This document shows, in pieces, positions 8,065 through 20,121 of a DNA stretch of 64,000 bases; the stretch's first letter is position 1, and each line of letters starts with the position of its first letter. The position numbers and the translations under genes are program-made. Source of the DNA: Cladopsammia gracilis. Its lineage: Eukaryota > Cnidaria > Anthozoa > Scleractinia > Dendrophylliidae. Under the pieces are notes generated by a model. That model did not search any database, was not told the origin of the DNA, and saw nothing but the letters and a program-made list of their open reading frames with translations. Location of the stretch: assembly GCA_022457155.1 (NCBI GenBank), contig JAJGOT010000258.1, positions 556,501-620,500 on the forward strand, read 5' to 3'.

Positions 8065-10615
8065 TATGGCGCGTTTTTAGGGTCAAAATTAAATATACAA
8101 ACGTTTTTCAGATTGAATTTCGAAACGAGTCTTTTTGTTTGCAATTACTTTCTAATTGCAGCCCTTGTTGCATGCTTAATTGTGAATTAAGTTTATCTTG
8201 ACATTTCCTTCTAAAATTTACATCTTTTTGCGTGTTTGAAGAGGTGAATAGAGTATTACTGCATTTAAAATTACTTGTAAAATGTTTATTTCTGCTATTT
8301 GCGAACCACCTCACGATAGTCGCTTTGCACGCAAATTTTTGTTGTAAATATCTAAACTCCTTGTACACATTTTCGAAATAAATCCCTCTTTGCAACGCCG
8401 TACGTCTTCTTCCGATGCGATCGAAATCACGCTGAATTTGCTGATTTCCGGTTTATTAGCATATGGAATTACTTTCGAAAAAAGTCTTCGTCGACAAATT
8501 TTCTGCGAAAAATCAACCAGGCTCAAATTTTCTGCGAAAAATCGACCGCGCTCAAATTTTCTGCGAAAAATCAACCAGGCGTTAGCCAGGCGTTTCAATG
8601 ACCAGACCACGTGGTTTGTGGAAGTCACGTGATTGGTGTAATAAAGAGTGACAGGCCTACACGACTCCCTCGCGAGTGTTTTAGCCATTTTCTTTAAGCT
8701 CGCAAAATGATGCTTCATGTATTTGTAGCGGGTTTATGGAGAATTCGAGGTGACTGAATTAAAAGCCTTCTAAACTCGCAAAATGATACAGACTATAGTC
8801 TCGAGGTCATTTGTGTTTTTAAGCTGTTTGCTAAATTTGACCTGTTTGTCGGGCGTCTGTTTCATAGCGATGTTCTTTATTATGCCATCGTGGCATTTGT
8901 TAGAATAGCTCTGCAGTAAAACCTTTGACATTGCATGTAGGCTTAGAGCAAGCTTCGATTTGGAGGTCATTTTGAAAGTGTAATGGTGTAATAAAGAGTG
9001 ACAGGCCTACACGACTCCCTCGCGAGTGTTTTAGCCATTTTATTTAAGCTCGCAAAATGATGCTTCGTGTATTTGTAGCGGGTATATGGAGAATTCTAAA
9101 CTCTCAAAATGATACAGACTATATTCTCGAGGTCATTTGTGTTTTTAAGCTGTCATTTTGTTGCCTGTAAAAATCATAAATATCATGGCATAAACAAAAC
9201 AGTCGCTAGACTGTGAAACTCATTACAATGCAGTGAGAAGAACAAATGACAATGGAGAAAAACAGATTAGAGCTCCGGAAAAACCGTCAATTCTCAACTA
9301 CAAAGCGGAGCAGTGACTGAAATGCGCTTGATTTATACTCTCTATGAAACATTGCATAGCTTTATAAAAAGCTGCAATTATCTCTGAAACTTCGGACCAA
9401 CAGATCACCAGTCCATGAAAAAACGACCCGATGCTTGCAATAAAATTAAAACACTGCTGGGCCCAGCGAAAATAAAACTAATTGCAAGAAACCATTGACG
9501 GTCGATAATTTCAAACTAATAGATCCTACTACCTAAGAGATTAAGAGAGAGTGAAAAACCTTACATTGTTGGTAAACTTCTACTAGAAAATGGCTACATG
9601 AGCACAGCAAGGGGTCAAACAAAACTGAAGAAAGCCGCCGATTGAACAGAGCTCCAGAACCGAAGAAAGCCGCCGAGTTGAAGAAACCAGAGTTGAAGAA
9701 AACCGCCGAGAATACAGCATAATTTCAAAATGACCTCCAAATCGAAGCTTGCTCTAAGCCTACATGCAATGTCAAAGGTTTTACTGCAGAGCTATTCTAA
9801 CAAATGCCACGATGGCATAATAAAGAACATCGCTATGAAACAGACGCCCCGACAAACAGGTCAAAACTAGCAGACAGCTTAAAAACACAAAACACTGTAT
9901 CATTTTGCGAGTTTAGAAGGCTTTTAATCCAGTCACCTCGAATTCTCCATATACCCGCTACAAATACATGAAGCATCATTTTGCGATCTTAAATAAAATG
10001 GCTAAAACATTCGCGAGGGAGTCGTGTAGGCCTGTCACTCTTTATTACACCATATTGCATCTTGGGATGGATCACGTGGCTTTCACGACATTGAAACGCC
10101 TGGTTGATTTTTCGCAGAAAATTTGAGCGCGGTCGATTTTTCGCAGAAAATTTGAGCCTGGTTGATTTTTCGCAGAAAATTTGTCGACGAAGACTTTTTT
10201 CGAAAGTAATTCCATATGCTGATAAACCGGAAATCAGCAAATTCAGCGTGATTTCGATCGCATCGGAAGAAGACGTACGGCGTTGCAAAGAGGGATTTAT
10301 TTTGAAAATGTGTACAAGGAGTTTAGATATTTACAACAAAAATTTGCGTGCAAAGCGACTAGCGTGAGGTAGTTCGCAAATAGCAGAAACAAACATTTTA
10401 CAAGTAATTTTAAATGTAGTAATACTCTATTCACCTCTTCAAACACGCAAAAAGATGTAAATTTTAGAAGGAAATGTCAAGATAAACTTAATTCGCAATT
10501 AACGGCATGCAACAAGGGCTGCAATTAGAAAGTAATTGCAAACAAAAAGACTCGTTTCGAAATTCAATCTGAAAAACGTTTGTATATTTAATTTTGACCC
10601 TAATAACGCGCCATA
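8065..10615. mobile_element. 2.55-kb foldback element with 6-bp TSD
   Basis: Left arm 8065-8975 and right arm about 9720-10615 are inverted copies, beginning TATGGCGCGT and ending in its complement. The flanks CTCTAT (8059-8064) and CTCTAT (10616-10621) form a candidate TSD. Each arm contains a ~31-bp unit (AAATTTTCTGCGAAAAATC core) repeated three times. The segment 8632-8810 is partly duplicated at 8984-9150, inside the central spacer. No transposase frame is visible; mirrored frames in the two arms reflect the inverted repeat. The superfamily is uncertain: a 6-bp duplication is used by few groups (Dada and Polinton among them). Confidence 0.85.
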
Positions 10616-10621
10616 CTCTAT

Positions 10622-11170
10622 ACCCCACAGTCGCTATTTTGGAGAATTGAACAGTCAATATTCAACAATAATTATTAATGGCTGAGACTGAGAATGATAT
10701 GAAGGATTAGGCATGATTAGGTGTGAAATATTCCGTCATTAGTCTCGAGCTCTGCCAAAACAGCCGAGCCGCCGCGCCGCTGGCGTTGCGAAAAGTCGAC
10801 GATTGAGGTCAGTCGTCGAATAATAGAATAAACTTTATAAATTCGGTCAGCGCTCGCTGGCTATCAAAAATTAACATGGGGATTTAAGCCCATCAGAAAT
10901 TAGAAATATTCTGAATGAGTAACAAAACTTCTTATTTGTGAATAAAAGCGGTCTGCCAGAATTACAGTGTGTTTACAGTGTATTTTTTTCCGAGTCGATT
11001 TGAAGACGATTTTTTCGAGGGATCCCAAGGTGCATGATGAATTAAGTGGGGATTCTAAGGGAGGGAAGAGAGGAGGGAGGGGGACATTTTTTTCTTTTTT
11101 GAGTTTCTGTAGGGATCCTAACTCGGATCCTAACTCGAAAAAAAGCTAACCTCACTCCGAGCGACTGTTT
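10622..11170. other. No recognisable gene
   Basis: Mixed low-complexity sequence with a G-rich patch near 11050 and two direct GGATCCTAACTCG words near 11115. I see no supported feature. Confidence 0.5.
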
Positions 11171-11224
11171 TAGTGGAGAACATTGTTTTGCGTGACATTT
11201 GCGTGACGTTTATGATTTATTTAG

Positions 11225-11970
11225 TTTAAGTTTTCTGTGACAAGTGTACGTGACAAGTTTTACTTGCTCGTGTGTAAGAATAACAAGTTTTCATTGACAA
11301 ATTTTGCCTTGGCAAGTTATATTTGCCCGTGTGAACGAATAAACAAGTTATCTTTGACAAGTTTTTTTTTGTAGCCAACAATACAATTGTACAGCGGACG
11401 GAGAAAACACAACACCATTTAAAGATTTTATTCGTTGACCATAGCTTACACCGGCTTACATGTATTTAACAAGGGAGAAATAGCATGGCAAGTTCAACAA
11501 TACCAGGAAATTCATTTCTCATGAACTCAAGAGCCTCTTCGTAGTCAGTGTTGTTGTTGTTGTTGTTTGTTTCCGCTATTTCTATAGGATTCTGCCTTTG
11601 TATTCACAAACTTTCTCTTGTTTAAAGCTATATAAGTAGAAGCGATCAGGGCAGAATCGGTCCAATGAACAGTTTTAGCTGCCATGCATGTTGTTATCCG
11701 CCATGACTGCTACACCAAACAGCAAGACCGCTGAGCGCTCGCGATTTCGCAACGATTCTTGTCAAGTTTTCCTTGTCGGAGCATACAGACAAGCAAGTTT
11801 TGCGATTTATCAAGTTTTTCTATGACAGGTTGCCTTGTTCAAAAGCTAGCACTTGACAAGGAAAGTATTGACAAGTTTTTATTCACACACAAGCAAGTAA
11901 AACTTGTCAAGGCAAAACTTGTTATAGGAAACTTGCTGGTCTGTAACAACTGTAACCTGCTTAATTGCCC
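11225..11970. mobile_element. Candidate element with subterminal TTGACAAG motifs
   Basis: The word (T)TGACAAGTTTT occurs several times in direct orientation from 11249 to 11370 and in inverted orientation from 11755 to 11935. One pair is extended: GTGACAAGTTTTACTTGC near 11250 mirrors GCAAGTAAAACTTGTC near 11890. Clustered inverted subterminal motifs are typical of hAT-like non-autonomous elements, where they bind transposase. Exact ends and a TSD could not be fixed. Confidence 0.5.
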
Positions 11971-12169
11971 GCGTGCTTTTCTCAGAGGGCCCTGAAAAGG
12001 GGGGGGGGGGGGGGGGGGATGGGAAGGGGTACCAATCCCATTTCCCAGCCCATTTTTTTTTCCAAATCCCATCTCCCAGCGTCCAAATCCCATTCTCACT
12101 AGCAGAATTCAGGAAAAATCCCAGTCTTTTTATACCAGCTCTTTTCTATTCACATCCGCATATCAGGTG

Positions 12170-12357
12170 TTATAATTCAACACATTGATACACTGCCCAA
12201 ATATGGTCAAAACGTTATCGATATACGCTATGTCTACATGACGTATATCCAACGATGGATGTAAATTTCGCATTTTGACAAGAGAATGCAAAAATGACGG
12301 ACCGGCCTCGATATTTTTCTTCAAACTGTGCTTTGTTATCAATGTGTTGAATTATAA
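12170..12357. mobile_element. 188-bp MITE with perfect terminal inverted repeats
   Basis: TATAATTCAACACATTGATA at 12171-12190 is exactly mirrored at 12337-12356. TA at both outer ends would fit a Tc1/mariner-type TA duplication. No coding capacity. Confidence 0.8.
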
Positions 12358-12399
12358 AATTATTATTACGGCCTCGTCGGCTAAGAATTAGGCGATATC

Positions 12400-12530
12400 A
12401 CGCAAGCTTGATCGCTATAATAGTTAAATATTCCAGCCGATTCGCATATAATTAACCGCATATAAGCGAATCAAATTGACATCAAATTACCGCATGCAAG
12501 AGGTTAAAGTAGGCCCAATTCACCTACTGA
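12400..12530. repeat. Segment inverted at 24600-24690
   Basis: Words such as TTGACATCAAATTACCGCAT and TATATGCGAATCGG appear in complement at about 24605-24690, just outside the large palindrome. It may be the outer relic of a still larger inverted structure or an independent repeat. Confidence 0.55.
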
Positions 12531-12607
12531 GAAATAACGAAAATTGAGCTGATGTCAAACTGGCTTTTGTCTTTCACTCGAACATTTTACAGAAAGTAAA
12601 ACTCCTT

Positions 12608-14579
12608 TTTTTATCTCGTTAATGCGCGTGCGCATTAAGCGAGATTTCGAAATTACCACGAAAAAAGGGGCAAAAGCTGTTAACAAATTTTTGTGGACTT
12701 TTGTCCGGGGGGGAGTTTCTTCTTTCTTCTTCATAGAAGCTATATTAGGGCATTGAGGATATGGTTGGTTAAAGCGGTTAGGATTTCAAGAAGGGCGTCA
12801 CATACCGTCACAAAAATATTTGAGGAACACCCCCGGTCCTATTGTTAACTTCCCTAGGGTATTGGGATGTCAGAACTTGTGATGAACTTGTCATATTTCA
12901 CATTACGTCACTGCAAAGATATTAAAGTTCTTAGTTTCGATATCTCACGTTACCTATCAATATTTAAAAGTTTCAATCATTTGTCGTAAAGCCATTCAAG
13001 CTGCTTTCGAGAATGGTAAAAATAGGTCAAATACGTTTTCTTGGGAAACGTAGTTTGAGAATTTCACGGTCTATTTTTACGAATGGAGACGTTATTGGAC
13101 GGGAAAGTTTGTGTTTTAATATGAGCGATATGGCAGAGCAAAATAGCATGAACTTTGCGTTTGTATGCAATAGTATGGGAAAGACGTCATAGTTTTATTG
13201 GTTTAGCTACCGTGCACAAGGAAATTTTGACTGAATTTGTTTTGCGGGAGGAAATTTTTGCGCGTCGGGACAGCTTAAATTTCTGCTGGGAGGAAATGTT
13301 TGCGGATTTCTGGTCAGGTATAAATAAAATCCAAGGCATCGGTATTAAACAATTTCACTTCCTGACCGGAGGTTTTTATAGTTCTCCCAGTTATATGGTT
13401 GCTGTTCTGGCGCCAATATGAACATAAACAACGAGAAAACTAGTGAGTGAATTATTGTACGTTGTAAAAATGTATCAGTATTATGATAACAGTCTCTGGT
13501 TCTTTTGAGGACGTGTGTGGAGTTGAATCGGGAATACAGATAACTGTTGTGCCGGTCGCCTCGGAGTTATGATAGGAATATATTCACTGTTGAAAAGTTC
13601 TTGTTAAGCCGATATACATCATTAAAACAAGTAATTTTTTCTGCGCGATTATATTTCTGCGGTGGAAAATTTAATACAAAATAAAGTAATACTGCATAAT
13701 AATGCAACAACGGACAACCTTTGCCTGTATCTCCGGCAGATCAGAAAAAGGTTTTGAAAAATACTGCGGTCAGGAATCCCGCATGTTTGATTACTTTAGT
13801 ACAAATTTTATAATTTGAGAAATTGGGGCGCTAAGTTTCATGATGTCACTTTCCGGGAAACTTGATAAAGAGTGTACAGCTATTATGCTGGAGATTCAAA
13901 TATTTCAAACCGGATGTAATGGAGATACTGCCTAGCTCCGAGAAACACATTACACTTACACGCGGAATAAACTCTGAGGAGCTACTTAAAAACAATTGCA
14001 AGATCCCACTATTCCAATATATGACTATCGCATAAGACTTGGATCTTAATAGAATATTTTACGAATTTTTACTGCGGTCGTGACCCCGGGGGTCGTCAAG
14101 AAGACACTGTCAACACTATATTTTGAGGTTTAAAGCAGACCCATTTAATCTCTAATAGTTACTAAACACATGATACCGGAAATAGAAAACTCTCGACTTT
14201 CGAATAAAAAAAGACAGAACTACTATATTCGCAAATAACCCATTCATGTATAACATTAACTTATGCAGCCATTTCTTTTTCAACTCTCCACAAAAGAAAA
14301 ATCAATGTCCGCTTCACTTTCCAAAACATTTCATATCGATATCGATAACAACATACACAACTGCGTGAAATATTTCCTTTAACAAGCATTGACAACTAAG
14401 CGGAAAACAGATATTTCAGCCCACCCACATCTGACGTCTGAGTTATCAAAAGTTTCTCTGGCTTTTGTTGATAATTTTGTCCAATGCATTATGAATGTTC
14501 TGTGATACTTGTTATCTTTGTGGAATGTCCGGTTTCCGGAAGATTATAAAGAACAGGAAAGAGCGAATCTCAAAACTGT
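12608..14579 (+). mobile_element. Element A, copy 1 (left of the large palindrome)
   Basis: It starts with a hairpin, ATCTCGTTAATGCGC then GCGCATTAAGCGAGAT, and runs to CTCAAAACTGT. An inverted copy lies at 20122-21966; others are at about 31606-34700 (inverted) and 59285-59810 (truncated). Copy 1 has about 150 bp near 14366-14518 that is missing from the copy at 20122. There is no coding frame I trust; frames seen in several copies are short. The end opposite the hairpin touches element X directly. Confidence 0.8.
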
Positions 14580-14612
14580 CTTAATCAAAGGGCTCTTAAA
14601 GCCATCTCGTTA

Positions 14613-14828
14613 ATGCGAGAGAATGTAAGGTTAATAAAAAACAACAACAACAACAAGAATTGGAAAAGTTGGGTGCCTTTGATAGGTAAATGTAGTAAAG
14701 ACGTGATAGGTAATATGTGTAAAGCTGCTAAATGGTTTATTGAAGTTGAAAGATTGAAAATACCTGTAGGTCTAATCGAAGAGTTAGACATTGCAGTCAT
14801 AGAGGACTTAAGGGCTCTATTTCAATAA
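14613..14828 (+). other. Short frame conserved in both arms of element X
   Basis: A 71-residue frame includes GKCSKDVIGNM and a hydrophobic helix-like stretch ending ELDIAVIEDLRAL. The mirrored frame in the right arm (23976-24275, minus strand) keeps about 60 of the same residues with few changes. The arms are near identical, so conservation alone does not prove coding. I recognise no domain. Confidence 0.3.
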
Positions 14829-15254
14829 AAGTCATGAGCAACAAAATAATCACGAGTATGAATGTAAATAATTTTCATGTTAATTTAGCGTATTTATTTT
14901 GTTCAAAATAGTCTTCATTTTACAGCTGAGGGGAAACTTCAACTTGATTATATTAAGCGAACAAGAAGCTGTACACAGCTTGAACTCGTGGCGCCTTTAA
15001 CTTATTGCAGCATTGATTCCCAAGTGATTTGAGTGCTTTTACAGAGAAACATAAGCTTGAAATTATGTCTAATCAAAGGCTCCTAAGAGCCAACCCGAGA
15101 AGAAAAAATGCTAACGCGTAACGCAATATTGCCGTACGCTTACGTTTTCACACTGACACAGTTCGATATATATTTTTTTTAATAAAACGTAAGGATTTTT
15201 GACGAACGAAAAATAAAGTACATCACTTTCATAATGTCCAGTTCGAAAAAAGCA

Positions 15255-15286
15255 AAAAAAAAAAAAAAAGAAAAAAAAAAAAAAAG
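15255..15286. repeat. Poly-A tract
   Basis: Two A runs separated by a single G, adjoining the tRNA-like segment. On the other strand this is the T tract expected after a Pol III unit. Confidence 0.85.
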
Positions 15287-15353
15287 GACACTCTGGAGAA
15301 TCGAACTCGAGCCGTCCGGGACTGAGCCACAAACTCAATCACTGCGCTGTCCA
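15286..15353 (-). other. tRNA-like segment inside element C
   Basis: On the minus strand, CAGCGCAGTGATT resembles a Pol III A box. GAGTTCGATTC, about 40 nt downstream, resembles a B box, and a long T tract follows. The corresponding segment in copy 2 (about 42206-42272) keeps TAGCGTAGT and GAGTTCAAGTC. It is too degenerate for a working tRNA; a captured tRNA-derived SINE head is more likely. Confidence 0.5.
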
Positions 15354-17040
15354 AGAGCACATACTGCCTACGGACTAAATTTTATTATTTTAATCTAGAT
15401 ACGCATCAGAACGCGTGTTTAGGTTGCAAAATCCTTTTAGATCGATTTTAATGTTGCACTAAAAACTCCAAATGCGAAACATCTGTAACCTTATTGTTGT
15501 CTATATTCGTTTACATCAAATTAATTATTGTTATCGTTGGATTCACGTTGAATTCCTGTTACGAAACGTGTTCGTAACAAAGCATTTGCTCACTAAGTTT
15601 ACAGCTGATGGAAGGAGCGAGTGAGTGAGTGAGAGAGTGAATTTTATTTAAACACCCTTGCCGATAGCCTGTTCATCATGCTTTCACGTATACACGGGTT
15701 TAAAAGTAAGACCACACTGCATTCACTAGATTCAGTAGCTGACACTTAAACTCGACCCGGAGCTTGATCGCTAAGCGTCCTAAGCAAATGGCAAGTTTAA
15801 TATACAAAACACAGAACTTGCCAGAGCAAAAATCCCACAGGAATAAGCAGCGAACACAATATTAAACGGCCTATCCATCCATGAACGCCTTGAATTGTCT
15901 TGAAAGTGTGCAGTTGTACGCAGTAGTTCTTTATCTTGCTTCTCGAGTACACACACGGAGAGATTTTACGGTATGTATTTCATGGCCGAAAGCCATATAG
16001 TCGTCGATATAGACTTAAATATGCGTGCATAAATTTGCATGCGCTAATGTGACACGAAAAAAAGAAAAACAAGAAAAGTCAACGCCGGATTTACAACTCG
16101 TGTGCTTCGCCACGAGTAATGAGCCGATGCCAATTTGGTTGCTACGGGGGGAAATTATGAGGAGGGATGGGGGTGGCAAAACTACTTAGATTCAATCTAT
16201 CTTTAGAGAGCCCTTTTACTTAGTTAATTTTCTATGTTTTGTATCAGTTACAGTATTTTAGTAGCAATGACTTGTATGGCACTACAATGGCGATTTTCCT
16301 ATCAATCGAAATTTGGGAAAGATGTTCGAAAGTTAAAAAATATTTACTATCTTTATTTATTGATATTTAAACAAAACTAAAACATATTGCAACGATTTTC
16401 ATTTGGGATTAAAATTGATTTACTAGCAATGTTTTTAAACAGCCAATTAATATGTGCAGTGTATATGTGGATGTATGAGACAAAACAAGAACTTTGTGCA
16501 TGTGAATAAGTTCAGTAAAAAGACTTCAGTAAAAAAGGAATGTTTTATCTAAATACTTCACTAAGGTAGACTATTGTAAAAAAGGCAAATGAAAATATTT
16601 TACTTGTCGCTTTTTCCGTCAACTAAAAAATTGTGTATCTTCGGGCAGAATGGTGTCTCTTGTGGGAATAGAGCTGGTGATTAGATTTCGTTTCCTTTTA
16701 TAGCCGAAGCTGTTTTCAAAACATCTCGGCTTAAAGAAGCCTTGGTAAAAACGACAAGCGACGTGGCCCCGAAAATTGCCGACATGAGACGTTCTGAACA
16801 GCGAGAAGCGGCTCGATTCCGCTTCAAAAATACGACAAATTACGACAGCGACTTTAGAAGGTTGTGCAATTTACCAATAAAATTAAACATTATTGACCAT
16901 ATCGTTCATATCAACACCCGACGGCCAACGGTCTTTTACATGTAATGATCAATTTGTCATTGAAACGTCTACCAACCTCGTTCCCAAGGCCCCTATCTTC
17001 CTCTCTCTTGGATCGAGCAGGGGTTGGAACGTTACCCACC

Positions 17041-17220
17041 ACAGCGTAACCACCACACAGTGAACCACCACACAGTGAACCGCCACACAGTGAACCACCA
17101 CACAGTGAACCGCCACACAGTGAACCACCACACCGTGAACCGCCACACAATGAACCGCCACACAGTGAACCGCCACACAATGAACCCACCACACAGTGAA
17201 CCCACAACACAGTGAACAGC
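17041..17220. repeat. 15-bp minisatellite in the end of element E
   Basis: About twelve units of AACC(A/G)CCACACA(G/A)TG. The period is a multiple of three, so all six frames are open; the long His/Thr/Asn and Cys/Gly/Val frames here are artefacts. Confidence 0.9.
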
Positions 17221-17638
17221 CACGCAGCAAGCGGTGTGCGTTACGAGATTTAACCGTTCTTTAAACAATAGCCATCACGGCAAAAAAGAAGCTATATTTC
17301 AGCGCGTGGAATTGAAAAAAATGTTCCTTTTCTAGGATTTTCAGCGATATTAATGTGACACTGTCACTTTGCATGTTTTTGAAGAGGATTTTAGGTCACT
17401 TTATCGGTCGTTTTTAAGGGTATTTTCCTGTATTTTTAACAAGACAGTTCACAGAGCTTTAGTTTTATTCCGCTCATAGCATGACTTGTTATGCAGTATG
17501 TTGCAGACGTGAGCAGATCGGTTTACGTAATACTGTCTAGAAAGTTCTGAATTCTATTGTTTTGGTTTATAGGATTTCATGGGAGGTTAAATCACGTAAT
17601 GGTTGGGATAACATTACTCATCTGTTACATATGTCACA

Positions 17639-18091
17639 CCCCGGGGGGTACTCAACAAAGTTTTGTACGGGGATGCTCCAACCCCGAGGTCCAAACCCTT
17701 ACCCTTTTATATACCGTTTTTGACAATAAAGGTACCCCTTTCATATACCTTTCATTGAAAATGGTGCCCCTTTCATATACCTTTTAATGAAAATGGTACC
17801 CCTTTCATATAGCCTTTACGTGCGTCTGTTTGATATCTTTTGAAAGACCAGGAGCTAAACTGAAAGACCCTTTTTATAATACTTAAATGGCAGTTTTCCC
17901 TGCCTTTTTATGCTTCAACGGCGCGTTTTCGCTACCCTTTCCTATTCTTCGTGAAATCCCTACTCTTTCATATACTTCAACTCGTAAAATCCCGACCCTT
18001 TTTCACATACCTCCAGCCTCAAAAAGGTACCCCTTTCGGGCGGAGCATCCCCGTATTGCCCATTATAGGGAGTACCCCCCCCCCCCCGCCA
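17639..18091. mobile_element. 453-bp MITE with 8-bp TSD
   Basis: ATGTCACA flanks both sides (17631-17638 and 18092-18099). The ends carry inverted GGGGGGTACTC and TACGGGGATGCTCC motifs. The inside contains repeated ACCCCTTTCATATACC words. An 8-bp duplication fits hAT-type elements. Confidence 0.85.
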
Positions 18092-20121
18092 ATGTCACAG
18101 TCACAGCTAGGCGAGTGTGTTTACCTGCGTATAACAACAAGTAGTTTAGTTTTATTTCTTTGAGTTAGCGTGGATCTCAGCTCCCCAGAAGGCCATATTA
18201 AAGAGAAATATTCCGTCTTCCTCATGGCTACAATTAAATGTTACATTCGAGCACAATGACTGCCTTAGCTGATCTCAAAGTAAACCTAATCGGTTTAGTT
18301 GCCACTATCGTAAACTGAACTTTCACACCTTTTCTTAGATTTCTCATTCCTTTACACATTTGTTTTTCATCCAAAATTTGGGATGTACAATTAATTTAGC
18401 CTTTCTTCTTTTAGAATTTAGGGGTCTACCCGGGCCTACTCTTTTACGTTTTCTTGGTTGAAGCCGTTCAAAAGTGATAATTCCACCAACTCGCCTAGGT
18501 CTCCCGGTAACAAAAATTTTCTGAGCCCACGCGGCTGTCACGCGTCCTTTATTATCTTCTTGTTCGATCTTTTTTTCGGCCGATTTTTCCGGAATTATAG
18601 TTGAAAGAAGAAAAAATTTTAAATGTCATAGGTTTTGATGTTCAGAGTGACATTTTTTGATTTTAAAAAAATCTATTTCGATTCTTAACGAACCCGCATG
18701 TTGTTGACTTCCATTGTCTTTTAATTTGTATATTTTTATCATTATTGTTGAGATATTAGGTCCTCTAATGATATCAGTTTTTTACTTTGTAACGCCTGAA
18801 AGAGAAACCCTGTTTAAATAAAGGTATCTGTCCAGCTTTCTTTCAGATCTATCTCTTTTTACTCTTCGCGTTCCTTCGCGTGACTGAATCGTATAACGCA
18901 GCTTATCTGGTGTCCAGTCCCCTTGGTTCACTGTGTGGTGGTTGACAGGTTCACTGTGTGGTGGTTACGCTGTGGTGGGTAACGTTCCAACCTTATATGC
19001 TTGGATCGGACGTGCAGTTAGAGTACACCCTAGACTCCCGGTATACACATACATATCCGTGACCTTTGATTTTTGATTTTTTGGCGCAAATTGGTTTTAA
19101 CAAGCTTAATAATTTTCCTTCGAGCATTTTTATTTTAAAAAGAGACTTTTCTTTTTATCTTGATGAAAAATTGCACTTTATCAAATAAAGACAAATAAGT
19201 GACAGGTCACGCGTGTGGTTTCCGTTCGAATTACACGCACCGGCTCCCCCGACGGTGTCAATTTGCGCGAGGGCAAAAGTAACGACCCTCCCCTCGGGTG
19301 AATGTCATTTTGTCTCTGTGACGCGGTCGCTAAGCTTTAGTATTCGAATTTCGTGGTACAAAAAGATGGCCAGAATCGCTCCAAAACGGAGCCCTTTTAG
19401 AGACCGTGAAAGGGAATTTGGAAGCTAGCACGAATCGCACGGGTAGACATTTAACCTGCGGCCTCACTGGTGGCAATTCGGGGAGCTTGAGTTGAATTGT
19501 TTAGAATTTATTGGCTTTCGCGTGGCGAGGGTTCGCTCAGAGGTCTCCAGCCTTCCCTTCTTTTATAGTGGATAGTGGGGCGAGTGACAAAAGTTGTAAA
19601 AATGCATTTAAACCGGTCAGGATACATCAAGAGACAATAAAGTAAAGGTGAGAAGACTTTGTGTAATGTGTAGTGTGTAATATTTTCGATTTTTCTATCG
19701 CTTATCAATTCCGTGACAAATCGTATTATTATACTGTGCACTGGCTTCGAATCTGTAACTTGATGTCACTCACATCACGATCATCTGCCTGTGGGATCAT
19801 CCAATTTAAATCTTTGATGTGTGCCACAACGCATCGGATAAATGTTTACGCTTATCCGCGTTTGTAGATCTTTATATATAAGATATAAACATCTAAGAAT
19901 TTTACGGAGATTTTAAAGAAGAAAAGAACTGATCCATGACCTATGGTCGCTACAATGTCTGTCATTGATCGATCAGATTCCGTTCACGCATATTCATTGC
20001 TATTTTAAGACTTAAATTCAGTCAGGAAGTCAAGACAAAAAAGTGCATATCCTTAGAATTCCTCTATTCCTCAAAGAAAGAATTGAGCAAATACATATTT
20101 TTCCAACGTTAATTTCATTTT

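Larger units (their letters stand above)
14962..16117. mobile_element. Element C, copy 1, inserted in the left arm of X
   Basis: It begins CAAGAAGCTGTACACAGCTT (a small hairpin) and ends with the hairpin CTCGTGTGCTTCGCCACGAGT. The right arm of X has the uninterrupted site (TTAAGCGAATGAGCC near 23975), which fixes the ends and gives a duplication of only AA. A second copy is at 41911-42955. End hairpins, subterminal inverted motifs (ACTCGTGGCG) and near absence of TSD resemble Helentron-type non-autonomous elements; this class is inference. Confidence 0.75.
17007..19008. mobile_element. Element E with 9-bp TSD, inserted in the left arm of X
   Basis: The element spans 17016-18999. CTTGGATCG is duplicated at 17007-17015 and 19000-19008, while the right arm of X keeps a single copy in the uninterrupted site near 23080. 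Terminal inverted repeats start GGTTGGAACGTTACCCACC and lead into tandem AACCACCACACAGTG units, about a dozen on the left and two on the right. A 9-bp TSD fits Mutator-like elements. No transposase frame is visible. A second element (17639-18091) is nested inside. Confidence 0.9.

Noticed and set aside
8108..10367. Paired 80-135-residue frames on both strands
   Set aside because: They fall in the inverted arms of the 8065-10615 element and mirror each other. No domain, and the copies differ by stops.
15286..15353. A functional tRNA gene
   Set aside because: A and B boxes are degenerate and the acceptor stem does not pair properly; kept only as a tRNA-like module.
16911..17268. Several overlapping frames of 60-100 codons (Cys/Gly/Val and His/Thr/Asn repeats)
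   Set aside because: They are translations of the 15-bp minisatellite at the end of element E; the period makes every frame open.
18344..18541. 65-residue basic minus-strand frame with a GRP (AT-hook-like) motif
   Set aside because: Short, single, inside a non-coding mobile element. One GRP tripeptide in Arg/Lys-rich sequence can arise by chance.
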